A stretch of DNA of 44,207 bases from an uncultured Colwellia sp. (lineage in GTDB: Bacteria; Pseudomonadota; Gammaproteobacteria; Enterobacterales; Alteromonadaceae). The DNA lies in NCBI GenBank assembly GCA_913062815.1, contig CAJXWZ010000039.1, positions 1 to 44,207 on the forward strand. The letters are read 5' to 3'. Positions 15,972 through 25,220 of the stretch are shown in pieces. Each line of letters starts with the position of its first letter. Position 1 is the stretch's first letter. The position numbers were made by a program, and so were the translations under genes. The notes below the pieces were generated by a model, which saw only the letters and a list, made by a program, of their open reading frames with translations, searched no databases and was not told the origin of the DNA.

Positions 15972-16337
15972 TTAATTAATTCGTTTTATAATAGCCGCAG
16001 TTATCGGTGAGTCTGCAAAACCATTATCGTTTGCCCAATCTAGAATAGTTGTTTTTCTAAGTTGCGAAGCCTTTATTTTCTTCACGAGAAATTGCCCAAC
16101 ATCATTTGCTTCTTTTTCAAAAGCAAATTGCAATAAAGACTTACCATTACAAGTAACGTCAGTATATAAGTGCTTTACATTTAGTCGCTCTTTTTTCAAC
16201 ATTTTCCTAAACCGATTTTTATCATTATGTACAATATAGATACAAAGATTCTCGAGCCCTTTGCCCGCATCGACTTTTGTTGAAAAGGTGCTAGTTATAC
16301 TAAATATAAAAATAATGAAAATAAACCTGTAAGGCAT
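15972..16337 (-). CDS. Small exported protein, DUF3718-like
   Basis: 121 residues from ATG 16337, which follows GGAG at seven bases; an in-frame GTG upstream (16358) is less good. Signal peptide about residues 1-25. The mature part has two Cys (in ENLCIYIVHND and DVTCNGKSLLQFA) and an ankyrin-like helical pattern. This spacing recalls DUF3718 proteins of Vibrio and Shewanella, but I am not certain. Function unknown. It ends 48 bases from the convergent PLP lyase stop. Confidence 0.65.
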   Translation of the reverse strand: MPYRFIFIIFIFSITSTFSTKVDAGKGLENLCIYIVHNDKNRFRKMLKKERLNVKHLYTDVTCNGKSLLQFAFEKEANDVGQFLVKKIKASQLRKTTILDWANDNGFADSPITAAIIKRIN

Positions 16338-16499
16338 GGAAGTGCTCCGATATTTCACAGCTTAATTTGAGTATAGTTATGATAATAAGAATTAGAAAGT
16401 TCATGGGGAGTGCGAGGTGGATAAGAAAATGGTTAAATTGTTGTGGCTCTGAAAATAATATTATCTTTCATTAAGTTGGCATAAATCTGAGCTGATAAT

Positions 16500-17825
16500 T
16501 TAGCTTAAAGGTAGATTTATTGTCACTTGCAATCCGCCTTCTGGGTGATTGTTCAAGGTGATTTTTCCTTGATGTGCATCAATCACCTCACGACAAATGC
16601 TTAAGCCGATACCACTGCCATCAACTTTTGTTGAATAATAGGGTAAAAATGCCTTTTCCATTACTTCAACAGGCATTCCGCAGCCATAATCTCGAATAAG
16701 TATTACTAGGGTATTTTCTATTATCTCAATACTTACTTGTGTTGCTTTTATCGGAGAAAACTCTTTGGAATTTTTAAGTACATTGATCAATAACTGTTCT
16801 ATTTGGCCCTCATCAGCATTCACTATTATGTCAGTTTGTGTGCTAATCAAATCAAGCTGATACAGGTTTTCTAACTGCTTAATCGTATTTACAATATTGA
16901 AAGGTTGCTTACGAGGGATAGAAAGGCGGGCTAACTCGCTATAACTTTGGATAAATTCAGATAGCTTCTTAATGCGGCCAACAATGGTCTTAAAAACACG
17001 GTTTAACTGTGGCTCATCAAGTCTATCAGCTAAAATTTGACCGCTATGACACATTGAGCTGATAGGTGCGATAGAATTATTGAGTTCATGGTTTATTACT
17101 TTGATTATTTTTTTCCATGTTTGTAATTCTTGCTGATGAAGCTCCTTAGTGATTGGTTTCAATAATATGAGTTGATGACTTGAACCATGCAATTTCAATT
17201 GATGGTTTGATAAGTGCCAGCTTTGCTCAATTTTTATTGCATCACTGGGATCAGAAATATGGTTAGTGTGCTCCATAGCTTCTTTGATCATCAATTGAAT
17301 AATGGCATTACTTTTATCTTGATGTTCTAGTAAGTCGGGCATTTTTTGCTCAAGTAACTCTAACCATAATTGTCCAAGTAAAACGTTCGAATCAAAAAAG
17401 TGCTGAGCTGCTCGATTAGAAAATATAATAGTATTTCTATGATTGATGAGTACGGTAACTACATCAGATGCATTCACCACTTTATCTAACAAAAGTTCTC
17501 GTTGGTAAAGTGATTGCTTTTCTTCTCGCAATTTTTCAGTTACCTGATTAAAACGAGCAATGAGTTGGTGTTGCTGAGCATTACTTTTTTGTTGTAAATC
17601 TTCAGTTAAACTAAATGAAAAGTCACCATCTTGAAGGTTTTGTAAACCATCAAACAAGGCAATCAGCGTTTTATTTTGTCGATAGCTTTCACGCTGTATT
17701 TGAGTTGCAATCAATAAAATAGCGCCCAGGGTATTAAGCCAGAATAACCATGGATAATGAGGTAATAACAATAAGAAACTCATAATAAACAACAGGTTTA
17801 TTATGATAACTTTAATAATCAGCAT
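16500..17825 (-). CDS. PAS-containing sensor histidine kinase
   Basis: 441-residue membrane histidine kinase. Two hydrophobic segments at residues ~1-42, then a coiled linker, a PAS-like domain (~110-220, VVTVLINHRNTIIFSNRAAQHFF), an H-box with the phospho-accepting His in VINHELNNSIAP (~245), and a HATPase domain with N-box NVLKNSKEF, G1 DYGCGMP and G2 GSGIGLSI. Its start overlaps the response regulator stop by seven bases, so it is the last gene of the efflux operon. It should phosphorylate D52 of that regulator. The short periplasmic loop suggests the signal is sensed in or at the membrane. Confidence 0.92.
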   Translation of the reverse strand: MLIIKVIIINLLFIMSFLLLLPHYPWLFWLNTLGAILLIATQIQRESYRQNKTLIALFDGLQNLQDGDFSFSLTEDLQQKSNAQQHQLIARFNQVTEKLREEKQSLYQRELLLDKVVNASDVVTVLINHRNTIIFSNRAAQHFFDSNVLLGQLWLELLEQKMPDLLEHQDKSNAIIQLMIKEAMEHTNHISDPSDAIKIEQSWHLSNHQLKLHGSSHQLILLKPITKELHQQELQTWKKIIKVINHELNNSIAPISSMCHSGQILADRLDEPQLNRVFKTIVGRIKKLSEFIQSYSELARLSIPRKQPFNIVNTIKQLENLYQLDLISTQTDIIVNADEGQIEQLLINVLKNSKEFSPIKATQVSIEIIENTLVILIRDYGCGMPVEVMEKAFLPYYSTKVDGSGIGLSICREVIDAHQGKITLNNHPEGGLQVTINLPLS

Positions 17826-19099
17826 AATGTGGTCAGATCAATTTTATATTTATCTATACGTCGATATAAGGCTTGGCGGCTCAAGCCAAGCTCTTCAGCA
17901 GCATGCTTAATCACCCCAGAGTGCTTAATTAACGCAGCTTCAATGTGCTGTTGTTCGTTCATTGTTTGACGTGTATGTTTTTCATTACCAAAATCTTTTT
18001 GGGTAATTATTTTTGTACTAGCAAAGACTATTGCACGTTTACAGGCATTTTCAAGTTCACGGACATTGCCATGCCATGTATTTGCATTGAGATAATTTTT
18101 AGCATCTTCACTGAGAGCGTATTCAGAGCCAATAAAAAAGTCAGCTAAAGGGATTATGTCTGCTTTACGTTGATTCAAAGGAGGTAAATGTAGTTCTATA
18201 ACGTTCAGTCGATAGTATAAGTCTTCTCTAAAATTGCCATCTTTTATCGCTTGAGTTAAATCAACATTGGTGGCACTAAAAACACGAACATCTACCTTTA
18301 TTGTTTGATTAGAGCCTAAACGTTCAAACTCACCTGTTTGCAACACTCTTAATAGCTTCATTTGTCCTGCAGGTGACAAATTACCTATTTCATCTAAGAA
18401 TAAAGTACCACCGTGAGCTGCTTCAAATCGACCTTGTCTAGCTTGATTGGCACCAGTGAAAGCCCCTTTTTCAGCGCCAAACAATTCTGCTTCGATTAAT
18501 TCTTGTGGTAAGGCGCCCATATTTACCTTAATAAATGGGGCATTGTTACGTATTGAATGTTGATGGAGGTGGTCGGCTAATTTTTCTTTACCTGAGCCAT
18601 TAGCACCGGTAATCAAAACATTGACTTCTGCTGAAGCGACTTTATTAGCGTCGGCCATTAAATCATGCATTTCAGCACTTTTATAAATCAAACTTTGACT
18701 ACTCGGTATTCTAGCAGCGGTTGCATTGCTTTGGCTGTACTCAGCAACCAAAGCTAATAGCTTGATATCATCCCAAGGCTTTTGTAAATAATCGGTTGCG
18801 CCAGATTTCACAAGTGAAATAGCTGTTTCTAGTTGAGTCCATGCTGTGATTAAAATTATCGGTAAATCAGATTTTATTGCTCTTAACTCATTGAATAACA
18901 ATCGACCTTCATCGCCAGAGGTAATTCCTTGATCAAAATTCATATCTTGAATGACTAGATCTATTTGGTGTCTAGTTACCGTCAAAACCGCTTGCTTTCT
19001 ATTTTCGGCAGTTTTGACCTGATAACCATGCAAGCTGAGCAATAAATCTAACGCTTCTAAAATATCAGGGTTGTCATCCACGACTAAAATCTGGGGCAT
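17819..19099 (-). CDS. NtrC-family sigma-54-dependent response regulator
   Basis: 426 residues in three domains: receiver (1-~120, phospho-acceptor D52 in VIQDMNFD), AAA+ sigma-54 activation domain (~140-365; Walker A GANGSGKE, the sigma-54-contacting GAFTGA loop, Walker B GGTLFLDEIG), and a Fis-type HTH at the C-terminus (VIKHAAEELGLSRQALYRRI). It activates RNA polymerase-sigma-54 by ATP hydrolysis from upstream enhancers. The operon that carries it has a sigma-54 promoter (23788-23804) and a repeated dyad array (23857-23937), so it most likely activates its own operon. 32-base gap after the second permease. Confidence 0.95.
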   Translation of the reverse strand: MPQILVVDDNPDILEALDLLLSLHGYQVKTAENRKQAVLTVTRHQIDLVIQDMNFDQGITSGDEGRLLFNELRAIKSDLPIILITAWTQLETAISLVKSGATDYLQKPWDDIKLLALVAEYSQSNATAARIPSSQSLIYKSAEMHDLMADANKVASAEVNVLITGANGSGKEKLADHLHQHSIRNNAPFIKVNMGALPQELIEAELFGAEKGAFTGANQARQGRFEAAHGGTLFLDEIGNLSPAGQMKLLRVLQTGEFERLGSNQTIKVDVRVFSATNVDLTQAIKDGNFREDLYYRLNVIELHLPPLNQRKADIIPLADFFIGSEYALSEDAKNYLNANTWHGNVRELENACKRAIVFASTKIITQKDFGNEKHTRQTMNEQQHIEAALIKHSGVIKHAAEELGLSRQALYRRIDKYKIDLTTLC

Positions 19100-19131
19100 A
19101 CTTTTCCTTCGTAAATATTATTACCTAAACA

Positions 19132-20346
19132 TTATACTGTTTTAGTTGCTAATACAGGGGGAATATTACTTGTATTCTTAGCCGGTAGCCAAGTTGCAAG
19201 TGTACCTGAAATGAAAATAACACAGGTTATCAACAAAAAGAGTATTAAATCTGGTTTGCTTAGGGTTATGTGTTGACTCAATAAAATATTAAAGCCAAAT
19301 GCAACCAGTACACCCAACAAGCAGCCGATACTATAGACTAACCAATTCTCGGTAAGCACATACAATAGAACATCTTTTTTACGAGCACCCAGTGCACGGC
19401 GAATACCGATAAACTTTTTCTGTCTTGAAATATGAAATTGTGAATAGGCATAACTACTAATCGCGGTTACAAACAGCATTAATCCACAAAGTAATAGAAA
19501 CAAATCAACCAAGCCCTGATCATCTCGATAAAAGCCTTTCAAGTGCTCAGTCATGGTTAGTACATCAAAAATATCCCGCTCTGCTTGCACTGCTAAAATG
19601 GTGTCACTTACTTTACTACGTACATTAGCCATTTGCCCCGGCTCCACGTTGAGCACGTAGTATCTGCCGACAAAAATATATTCCATCATGGTATTGATGA
19701 ATAAACCATATTGTTTATCTGCGGGTAAGGTAGGGTCGAGGGTAATATCCTTAATAACACCAACGATAAAACCATTATTAGTTTCTTGCCCAATAGCACT
19801 ATCATCTCCATATAAAGCACGTTTAAGAGATTCTGTAATAACAATATTGTGTTTTTCTTCACTGCCGAAATCTAATTGATCACTATCATTGAGAAACCGC
19901 CCTTCAAGTAGGGTAAAGCCCATGGCTGCAGCCAAATTCTTTTCAGCCAATATATATTTTACATCTTGCAAATATTTATCATTTTTTTCTTGTTCAGGAT
20001 TATCTAAATCATGGGTGTTGCTGATCATACCGCGTGTTCTAATCGGTAATTGATTAGTGACAGACACATCTTTCACGCCCGGCAATTGGCTTAATTTAGC
20101 CATATCTTCTGTGGCAATAGAGCGAAAATAATCTAAATCGCGATAATTACCAGACGTAGGGTGGGTAGAAACAATTAAAATATTATCATTGTCTAAACCT
20201 GTTGGTTGAGAAATTTTAGCTTGTATGTCTATGGCTAAAATTGCGCTATTAACCAGTAAACCAAGAGTTATCGCTAATTGTAATATCAGTAGCCCAGTAG
20301 TGAATTTACGCAACAATAAGGACTTGAGTAATGCTTTAAAGTTCAT
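19132..20346 (-). CDS. FtsX-like ABC transporter permease (second)
   Basis: 404 residues: an N-terminal helix (~15-38), a periplasmic MacB-PCD-type domain (~40-275) and three C-terminal helices with the ABC2 coupling motif SRQKKFIGIRRALGARKKDVL, typical of MacB/FtsX-type permeases. It pairs with the permease encoded 21 bases upstream to make a heterodimeric transmembrane part with the ATPase. Such transporters act as mechanotransmitters coupled to a periplasmic adaptor rather than pulling the substrate through the membrane. Confidence 0.9.
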   Translation of the reverse strand: MNFKALLKSLLLRKFTTGLLILQLAITLGLLVNSAILAIDIQAKISQPTGLDNDNILIVSTHPTSGNYRDLDYFRSIATEDMAKLSQLPGVKDVSVTNQLPIRTRGMISNTHDLDNPEQEKNDKYLQDVKYILAEKNLAAAMGFTLLEGRFLNDSDQLDFGSEEKHNIVITESLKRALYGDDSAIGQETNNGFIVGVIKDITLDPTLPADKQYGLFINTMMEYIFVGRYYVLNVEPGQMANVRSKVSDTILAVQAERDIFDVLTMTEHLKGFYRDDQGLVDLFLLLCGLMLFVTAISSYAYSQFHISRQKKFIGIRRALGARKKDVLLYVLTENWLVYSIGCLLGVLVAFGFNILLSQHITLSKPDLILFLLITCVIFISGTLATWLPAKNTSNIPPVLATKTV

Positions 20347-20367
20347 GAGTTTTCCTTATCTATTTAA

Positions 20368-21651
20368 TTATTTGAGTTCTGCTGAAATCGTATAACGATT
20401 GGCACGGTACAAAGGATACAAGGCACTAGAAACCGCGGTGAAAAGTGCGATTAACATGCCTAAGATTAAAATTTTAGGCTCTATTATCGCTAAATTTGCT
20501 AAATCAGGTAAAAACTTAGTAGACAGTTTTAAGAAAAACCAGCTTAATAAAAGTGACGTTATACCTGCAATAACACCAAGCAGGGCACTTTCAGTGACAC
20601 CTTGCATTAGCATTTGTTTATTGCTCGCACCTACCGCACGACGTAACCCCACCTCAAACTTAGCCGAATGAAAACGCGACAGTAGCAAGCTACTTGCATT
20701 GAACACACAAACACATAGAAAGAGTACCGACGCGAGTGTAAAAGCCAATACTTTTTGATCGACGATGTTCTGCTCAAGTAACCAGGCATTAACATCACGT
20801 AATTCATTTCGAATGGCTAGTGGGTGTTCTCCAGCTGTTTTTAAGGATTGACTATATTGATCAAGATAATACTGAAAAGCTTTTTTGTCAGACTTATTAG
20901 CTAGTTCAACCCACGCTTGTAAATAGAAAACATTACGATCACGAGTGAACTTAACTCCTTTATAGCTCACAGTTGACGACGTCCTTGCGTGTATCGACCA
21001 CCCTAAATCTATCGATGTTTCTAATGGTGCATAAATATCGTCGGTTAAATCAAAAGCACGTCCTTCAGTAGCATGGTAAAAAAGAGGTCTTAAAAACCAA
21101 GGCTTTAGAACGCCAACAATGGTTAATAGCTCACCATCTAATTCAAGCACTTCACCGACACTGTTTTTACCCGCGAAGATTTTTTGATTAAGTTCATCAC
21201 CAATTACCACTTCCATACCTGAACTTTTAGCAAAGGCACTACCGTAGGCAAACGGCGCATTAGCCAATGCAAAAAAGCCAGGCGTTGTTGCTCTAACGGT
21301 TGAGTCAAAACGCTGTAAACTTGTTGATTTTGAATCCCTTGCATATACACCAGAAGCATAGAATACGGCACTATGTGTCGGGATATCTGACTCAGCAATT
21401 TTAATAGCTTCGCGATAACGTAAAATATGGAAAGGCTCTGCTTGAGGCTGATCATTAGGCCAAGTATTCATGCTGACATGAAAAAGCTGATCACTTTTTT
21501 CGGGGATTGGATCACCAGCCATAGCACTTACTAAGGCTAAGTTCGCCGAAAGCAAGCCAACACCTACAGACAAGGTAATTAACACCAAAAAGTAAAGAGA
21601 AGGAGCGCGTTTAAAGCTTTGCAGTGCTAATCTTAAATTATATCTAAGCAT
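20368..21651 (-). CDS. FtsX-like ABC transporter permease (first)
   Basis: 427 residues with the same plan as its neighbour: one N-terminal helix (~20-42), a large periplasmic domain, and three C-terminal helices. The cytoplasmic coupling segment AKFEVGLRRAVGASNKQML follows the first C-terminal helix. Its ATG lies inside the end of the ATPase gene (8-base overlap), so the two are translationally coupled. Sequence similarity to the second permease is limited to the membrane part and fold, so they are a heterodimer rather than a recent duplication. Confidence 0.9.
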   Translation of the reverse strand: MLRYNLRLALQSFKRAPSLYFLVLITLSVGVGLLSANLALVSAMAGDPIPEKSDQLFHVSMNTWPNDQPQAEPFHILRYREAIKIAESDIPTHSAVFYASGVYARDSKSTSLQRFDSTVRATTPGFFALANAPFAYGSAFAKSSGMEVVIGDELNQKIFAGKNSVGEVLELDGELLTIVGVLKPWFLRPLFYHATEGRAFDLTDDIYAPLETSIDLGWSIHARTSSTVSYKGVKFTRDRNVFYLQAWVELANKSDKKAFQYYLDQYSQSLKTAGEHPLAIRNELRDVNAWLLEQNIVDQKVLAFTLASVLFLCVCVFNASSLLLSRFHSAKFEVGLRRAVGASNKQMLMQGVTESALLGVIAGITSLLLSWFFLKLSTKFLPDLANLAIIEPKILILGMLIALFTAVSSALYPLYRANRYTISAELK

Positions 21652-22405
21652 CTACACTCTCCTGTTCAATACTATGTTCGTCAGTTGTACCTTTAGTATT
21701 GCTTTGTTCTTTATCTGTTGTTTGTAATGGCGCATAAATACGAAAATCTGAAATTTGTCCATCAATGATTTGTATATTGCGACTAACTTCTCTTGCTTGG
21801 TCTGGATCATGCGTTACCATGATTATGGTCGTACCTTCCTGATTGAGGTTGTGCAACAACTCCATCACTTGGCGGGCCATCAATGAATCGAGATTTCCCG
21901 TTGGTTCATCGGCTAATAATATTTTTGGCTCTCCTGCTAAAGCTCTGGCGATTGCTACACGTTGCTGTTGACCACCCGATAGTTGACTAGGTAAATAATT
22001 TGCACGAGATGCTAAGCCAACTTTCTCAAGAGCGTTTTCTACTCTATGTTTACGTTCGGCAGTAGAAAACCCTCTATACCGTAGGGGCATATCAACATTA
22101 TCAAAAATACTGTAATCAGGTATGAGGTTGTAACTCTGAAAAATAAAACCAATTTTTTCATTTCTCAGTTTAGACAATTCATCATCTTTTAAACCATGAA
22201 CACTAATACCATCAAGCTTATATTCCCCTTGGTCGAACGTATCTAACAAGCCTGCCACATTTAGAAATGTAGATTTACCTGAGCCTGATGGGCCGGTAAC
22301 CGCAACAAATTCACCTTCGTTAACTTCTAAGGAAAAGTCACGTAAAGCGTGAGTTTGAATGGTATCGTTGCGGTAAATTCGTGAAACATTGTTCATTATT
22401 AGCAT
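21644..22405 (-). CDS. MacB/LolD-type ABC transporter ATP-binding protein
   Basis: 253-residue nucleotide-binding subunit. Walker A GPSGSGKST, Q-loop FIFQSYNLIP, signature LSGGQQQRVAIARAL, Walker B ILLADEPTGNLD and switch H in MVTHD are all intact. The LolD/MacB subfamily is clear from the sequence around RNEKIGFIFQ. A ~30-residue acidic polar tail extends beyond the usual end. It powers the two FtsX-like permeases downstream and presumably works with the HlyD-type adaptor 74 bases upstream. Confidence 0.95.
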   Translation of the reverse strand: MLIMNNVSRIYRNDTIQTHALRDFSLEVNEGEFVAVTGPSGSGKSTFLNVAGLLDTFDQGEYKLDGISVHGLKDDELSKLRNEKIGFIFQSYNLIPDYSIFDNVDMPLRYRGFSTAERKHRVENALEKVGLASRANYLPSQLSGGQQQRVAIARALAGEPKILLADEPTGNLDSLMARQVMELLHNLNQEGTTIIMVTHDPDQAREVSRNIQIIDGQISDFRIYAPLQTTDKEQSNTKGTTDEHSIEQESVDA

Positions 22406-22479
22406 AGTATTGTCCTTTTAATGTTTGGTTTAAGACGCTTTAATCAGAGCCTTTGAAATTTTGTTTAGATGAAAGCAAA

Positions 22480-23751
22480 TCAGTCGTTGATATTAACTTG
22501 CGCTGCTTGCGCAAAACCTTGATAGTCTGAAATAATAAGTTGATCGCCTTCAGTTACACCGGCGATGAGTTCAATATATTCAACGCTGCTAGAGCCCGTG
22601 GAAATTGCGATTTTTTCAGCGGTAGTGTTATCTATTTTCTTAAAGGCAAATTGCCCTGCAAGCGAACCAATAAATGGGCCTCGCTTAACCATTAGTACAT
22701 TGTCTTTCTTCTCAAATTCAATACGAGCATTTATCCGTTGGTTTTGTCTAAATTGCATATGGCTTTGCGTTGCCAGCTTAGCGCGTACTTTTACCTGATT
22801 ACTTTTTATTTCAGGCGATATTGCAATGATTTCTCCAGTCACAGAAACACCAGATATCTTCATGGAAACAGTGAGTCCAAGTCCCAAATCATCGGCGTAA
22901 AATTCAGGCACATTCAGTTCAGCCTCGTATTCAGATAAATCAACAATTGTCATAATAGCGGTGTTAGCAGCAATAGAATTTTTTTGAGCCACTAACCAAT
23001 TGCCTACTACACCGGTAACGGGTGACTTGATATCTAATGCTTGGTGTCTGCGTTTCAACTCATCCAAAATTAATTGTTGTTTTTGCACTAGGAACTGACG
23101 ATGTTGCTTCTCAAAAATCAAACGCTCTTTGGCTAGTTCAACACGTTTTTTTGCATGCTGATAAAACTGTTCGGCATCACTGAGGGTGTCTTGGCTTTTC
23201 ATCCAGTCAACTTCACTGATGATCTGTTTACTAAATGATATTTTTGCACGTTGTCGCTCTCGCTTTGCTACATTTAACTTTGATTGAGCCGCATTCATAT
23301 TACTTTCTAAATCGAGCTGAGCTTCTTTATCGGCTAGCAATCCTCTGTTGGCATTGATGCTTAACTGCTCCAAGGTAGACTCTTGTTGCTTGATTAAAGC
23401 TTTCAGCTCTGGGCTGTCAAGTTGGGCAACTACTTGGTTTTGAGTAACCTCTTCTCCGGGTTTTACTAGCAAAGTGATTTTTCCAACTTCTGTGCTGTAT
23501 AATTGAGGTGCTTCTGCCGCAACGGCTTTACCTGATACTGAAACATCGCGAATGAGTTCTCCGCGAACAACGGTCGCCGTGGTCAATGCATCTGCATTAA
23601 CGCTAGGGATAGATGAATACCACTGAGTCAAACTCGGTAGTATTGAATAAAGAGTTAGCGCGAAAATACCAAAAACAGCGGCCAACTTAAAGGGGAATGT
23701 TTTTTTGGCAACGGTAATGGTTTCGTCTTGACTATTAGTACCTGCAATCAT
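22480..23751 (-). CDS. HlyD/MacA-type periplasmic adaptor protein
   Basis: About 423 residues. One N-terminal transmembrane helix (~25-45), then a lipoyl half (TTATVVRGELIRDVSVSGKAV, LLVKPGEEVTQNQVVAQLDS), a long coiled-coil hairpin (~125-235), the second lipoyl half (DIKSPVTGVVGNWLV) and beta-barrel domains. It bridges the inner-membrane pump to an outer-membrane channel such as TolC, which is not encoded here. ATG 23751 is preceded by GAAAAG; an in-frame GTG at 23760 is the alternative. First gene of a six-gene operon; the predicted sigma-54 start (~23778) leaves only a 27-base leader. Confidence 0.9.
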   Translation of the reverse strand: MIAGTNSQDETITVAKKTFPFKLAAVFGIFALTLYSILPSLTQWYSSIPSVNADALTTATVVRGELIRDVSVSGKAVAAEAPQLYSTEVGKITLLVKPGEEVTQNQVVAQLDSPELKALIKQQESTLEQLSINANRGLLADKEAQLDLESNMNAAQSKLNVAKRERQRAKISFSKQIISEVDWMKSQDTLSDAEQFYQHAKKRVELAKERLIFEKQHRQFLVQKQQLILDELKRRHQALDIKSPVTGVVGNWLVAQKNSIAANTAIMTIVDLSEYEAELNVPEFYADDLGLGLTVSMKISGVSVTGEIIAISPEIKSNQVKVRAKLATQSHMQFRQNQRINARIEFEKKDNVLMVKRGPFIGSLAGQFAFKKIDNTTAEKIAISTGSSSVEYIELIAGVTEGDQLIISDYQGFAQAAQVNIND

Positions 23752-23787
23752 ACTTTTCACATCATTAATTAATATAGCTAGATATAG

Positions 23788-23804
23788 AGCAGAAATAGTG
23801 CCAA
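23788..23804 (-). promoter_or_regulatory. Sigma-54 (-24/-12) promoter of the efflux operon
   Basis: Read on the minus strand from 23804: TTGGCACTATTTCTGCT. The -24 TGGCAC is perfect and the -12 element is CTGCT (consensus TTGCW), with the invariant GG and GC separated by exactly 10 bases. Predicted start near 23778. Confidence 0.82.
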
Positions 23805-23856
23805 ATTATTATTAATTGTAACGATATGAATTTATTGGTGATTATTTTATATGCGT

Positions 23857-23937
23857 CTAATTAAGTGTCCGTTCGGACAGTGTCATTGTCCGATACTGTC
23901 CATTTTTAAGTAAACGGACAGTATCGGACTTAATTAG
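23857..23937. promoter_or_regulatory. Enhancer-like dyad array (TGTCCG/CGGACA) for the NtrC-type regulator
   Basis: Outer arms CTAATTAAGT (23857-23866) and ACTTAATTAG (23928-23937). Within: the dyad TGTCCGTTCGGACA (23866-23879), and a 14-bp inverted repeat GTCCGATACTGTCC (23888-23901) with GGACAGTATCGGAC (23916-23929). Four exact TGTCCG/CGGACA hexamers (23866, 23874, 23887, 23915). The array is about 80-160 bases upstream of the predicted start, the usual distance for sigma-54 enhancers. Confidence 0.75.
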
Positions 23938-24000
23938 CGAGTAATTGATTTATTTCCGTGCATAAAGTGATTATTAGCACAGTAAGTGATTGCAAAGTAC

Positions 24001-24831
24001 TCAATGAGCAGCAAATATCCATTGAGTTCCGCGAAAAAATGCTGATGGAATAGCGGACATGTGACCTTCATTATGTAAGGTTTCGGTTTTCAACTTCCAA
24101 GGGATCTTCTTTTGACTACTCCAATAGTGCATCCATTTTGCTGCTGGTTCTCTGAATTGAGAATCATCTTTCGAGCCACTTGATACAAAGAGTTTTGATT
24201 GAAGGGCAACAAAAGATCCAACGTTTTCTTTATTAAGGAAGAACGGTAAATTTCGATGCAAGGCTGGGTTGCTAGCTATATGACCTGAAAATAACTCAGG
24301 TTTTGTTATGGCAGTATAGAGAACAAATTGACCTGCTAACGAATTACCAAATATGAGACGCTTTTCTGGATCCGAGGCGTAATTATTTTCAATGAGTGGA
24401 ATAATTTTTGTTTGTAATAGATTTTGGAACTTTTCGGCACCTCCCCAATGTTCTCGTTGAGATGACTTCGCGGTGTAATCTGTACTACGGTTATTACCTA
24501 GTTGCCAATCATCAGTGCCATAGGAGATACCCACTATGATCAATGCAGGGATTTCATTTGTAAAACGCAAGTAATGATAATACGACGATAATAATGGAAA
24601 AGATATACCGCCATCAAGTAAGTACATTGTTGGATAACTCTTTGTATTATCGTATTTATCAGGCAATCTAACAATTAGGTGGTAGGGGCTCTTTTCTTGT
24701 GATGATTTAACAGCATGATACGTTGTCAGTCCTAATCCTTGTAGTGCAAAAACGCCTTCAGATTTTGCATGAATTTTGAAAGCTAAAAGTAGCAGTAATA
24801 ACGTTAAGCTTAAAAAGGATAATTGTCTCAT
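24001..24831 (-). CDS. Exported esterase (PF00756-like alpha/beta hydrolase)
   Basis: 276 residues with signal peptide (1-~22). The fold of the putative esterase D/Fes/IroE family is indicated by RLPDKYDNTKSYPTMYLLDG, the nucleophile elbow FGNSLAGQF with S164, and a C-terminal His in NEGHMSA. Members hydrolyse siderophore esters, S-formylglutathione or acyl esters; nothing here identifies the substrate. Its stop lies 64 bases beyond the enhancer array of the efflux operon; whether its transcript reads through that array is unknown. Confidence 0.85.
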   Translation of the reverse strand: MRQLSFLSLTLLLLLLAFKIHAKSEGVFALQGLGLTTYHAVKSSQEKSPYHLIVRLPDKYDNTKSYPTMYLLDGGISFPLLSSYYHYLRFTNEIPALIIVGISYGTDDWQLGNNRSTDYTAKSSQREHWGGAEKFQNLLQTKIIPLIENNYASDPEKRLIFGNSLAGQFVLYTAITKPELFSGHIASNPALHRNLPFFLNKENVGSFVALQSKLFVSSGSKDDSQFREPAAKWMHYWSSQKKIPWKLKTETLHNEGHMSAIPSAFFRGTQWIFAAH

Positions 24832-25220
24832 GAGGTTTTACTCGCTATTTATTATGTTTGCGTTTTTCGTCGAGTTTATATTTTTTTTCAATGTGAAGTA
24901 TAGCTAGGTTTGACGCTTATGTTGCTTATATCGATGAAGTGCTCCAAATTGTAGATAAACAGAAGTATTTGAGCTTCTCACCATAAAATAGAGAGCGAAT
25001 TTAAACAAACTAGCTTGTTATTCATGGCCAATATTAAACTTTGTGTACCTGGAAAAGAGTAAATAGCATGAGAATCTGGCTATTGGTTTCAAGTTTATAG
25101 GCACTTATTTTGCAAGGTAATAAAGGTTGTAGTATAAATAAACTCTAGGTAATGCGACGGTGCTATTTTTATAATATTTGATGTTTTAACTCAGAAAATA
25201 CCAAGTCTTAAGGAAGATGA
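24832..25220. other. Gene-free stretch, possible remnant
   Basis: About 390 bases between divergent genes. It should contain promoters for both sides but no near-consensus site stands out. A short plus-strand ORF at 25068-25100 (MRIWLLVSSL, then TAG) with GGAAAAGAG upstream looks like the start of a signal peptide cut by a stop, followed in frame by hydrophobic codons; it may be the remains of a decayed gene. Confidence 0.4.
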
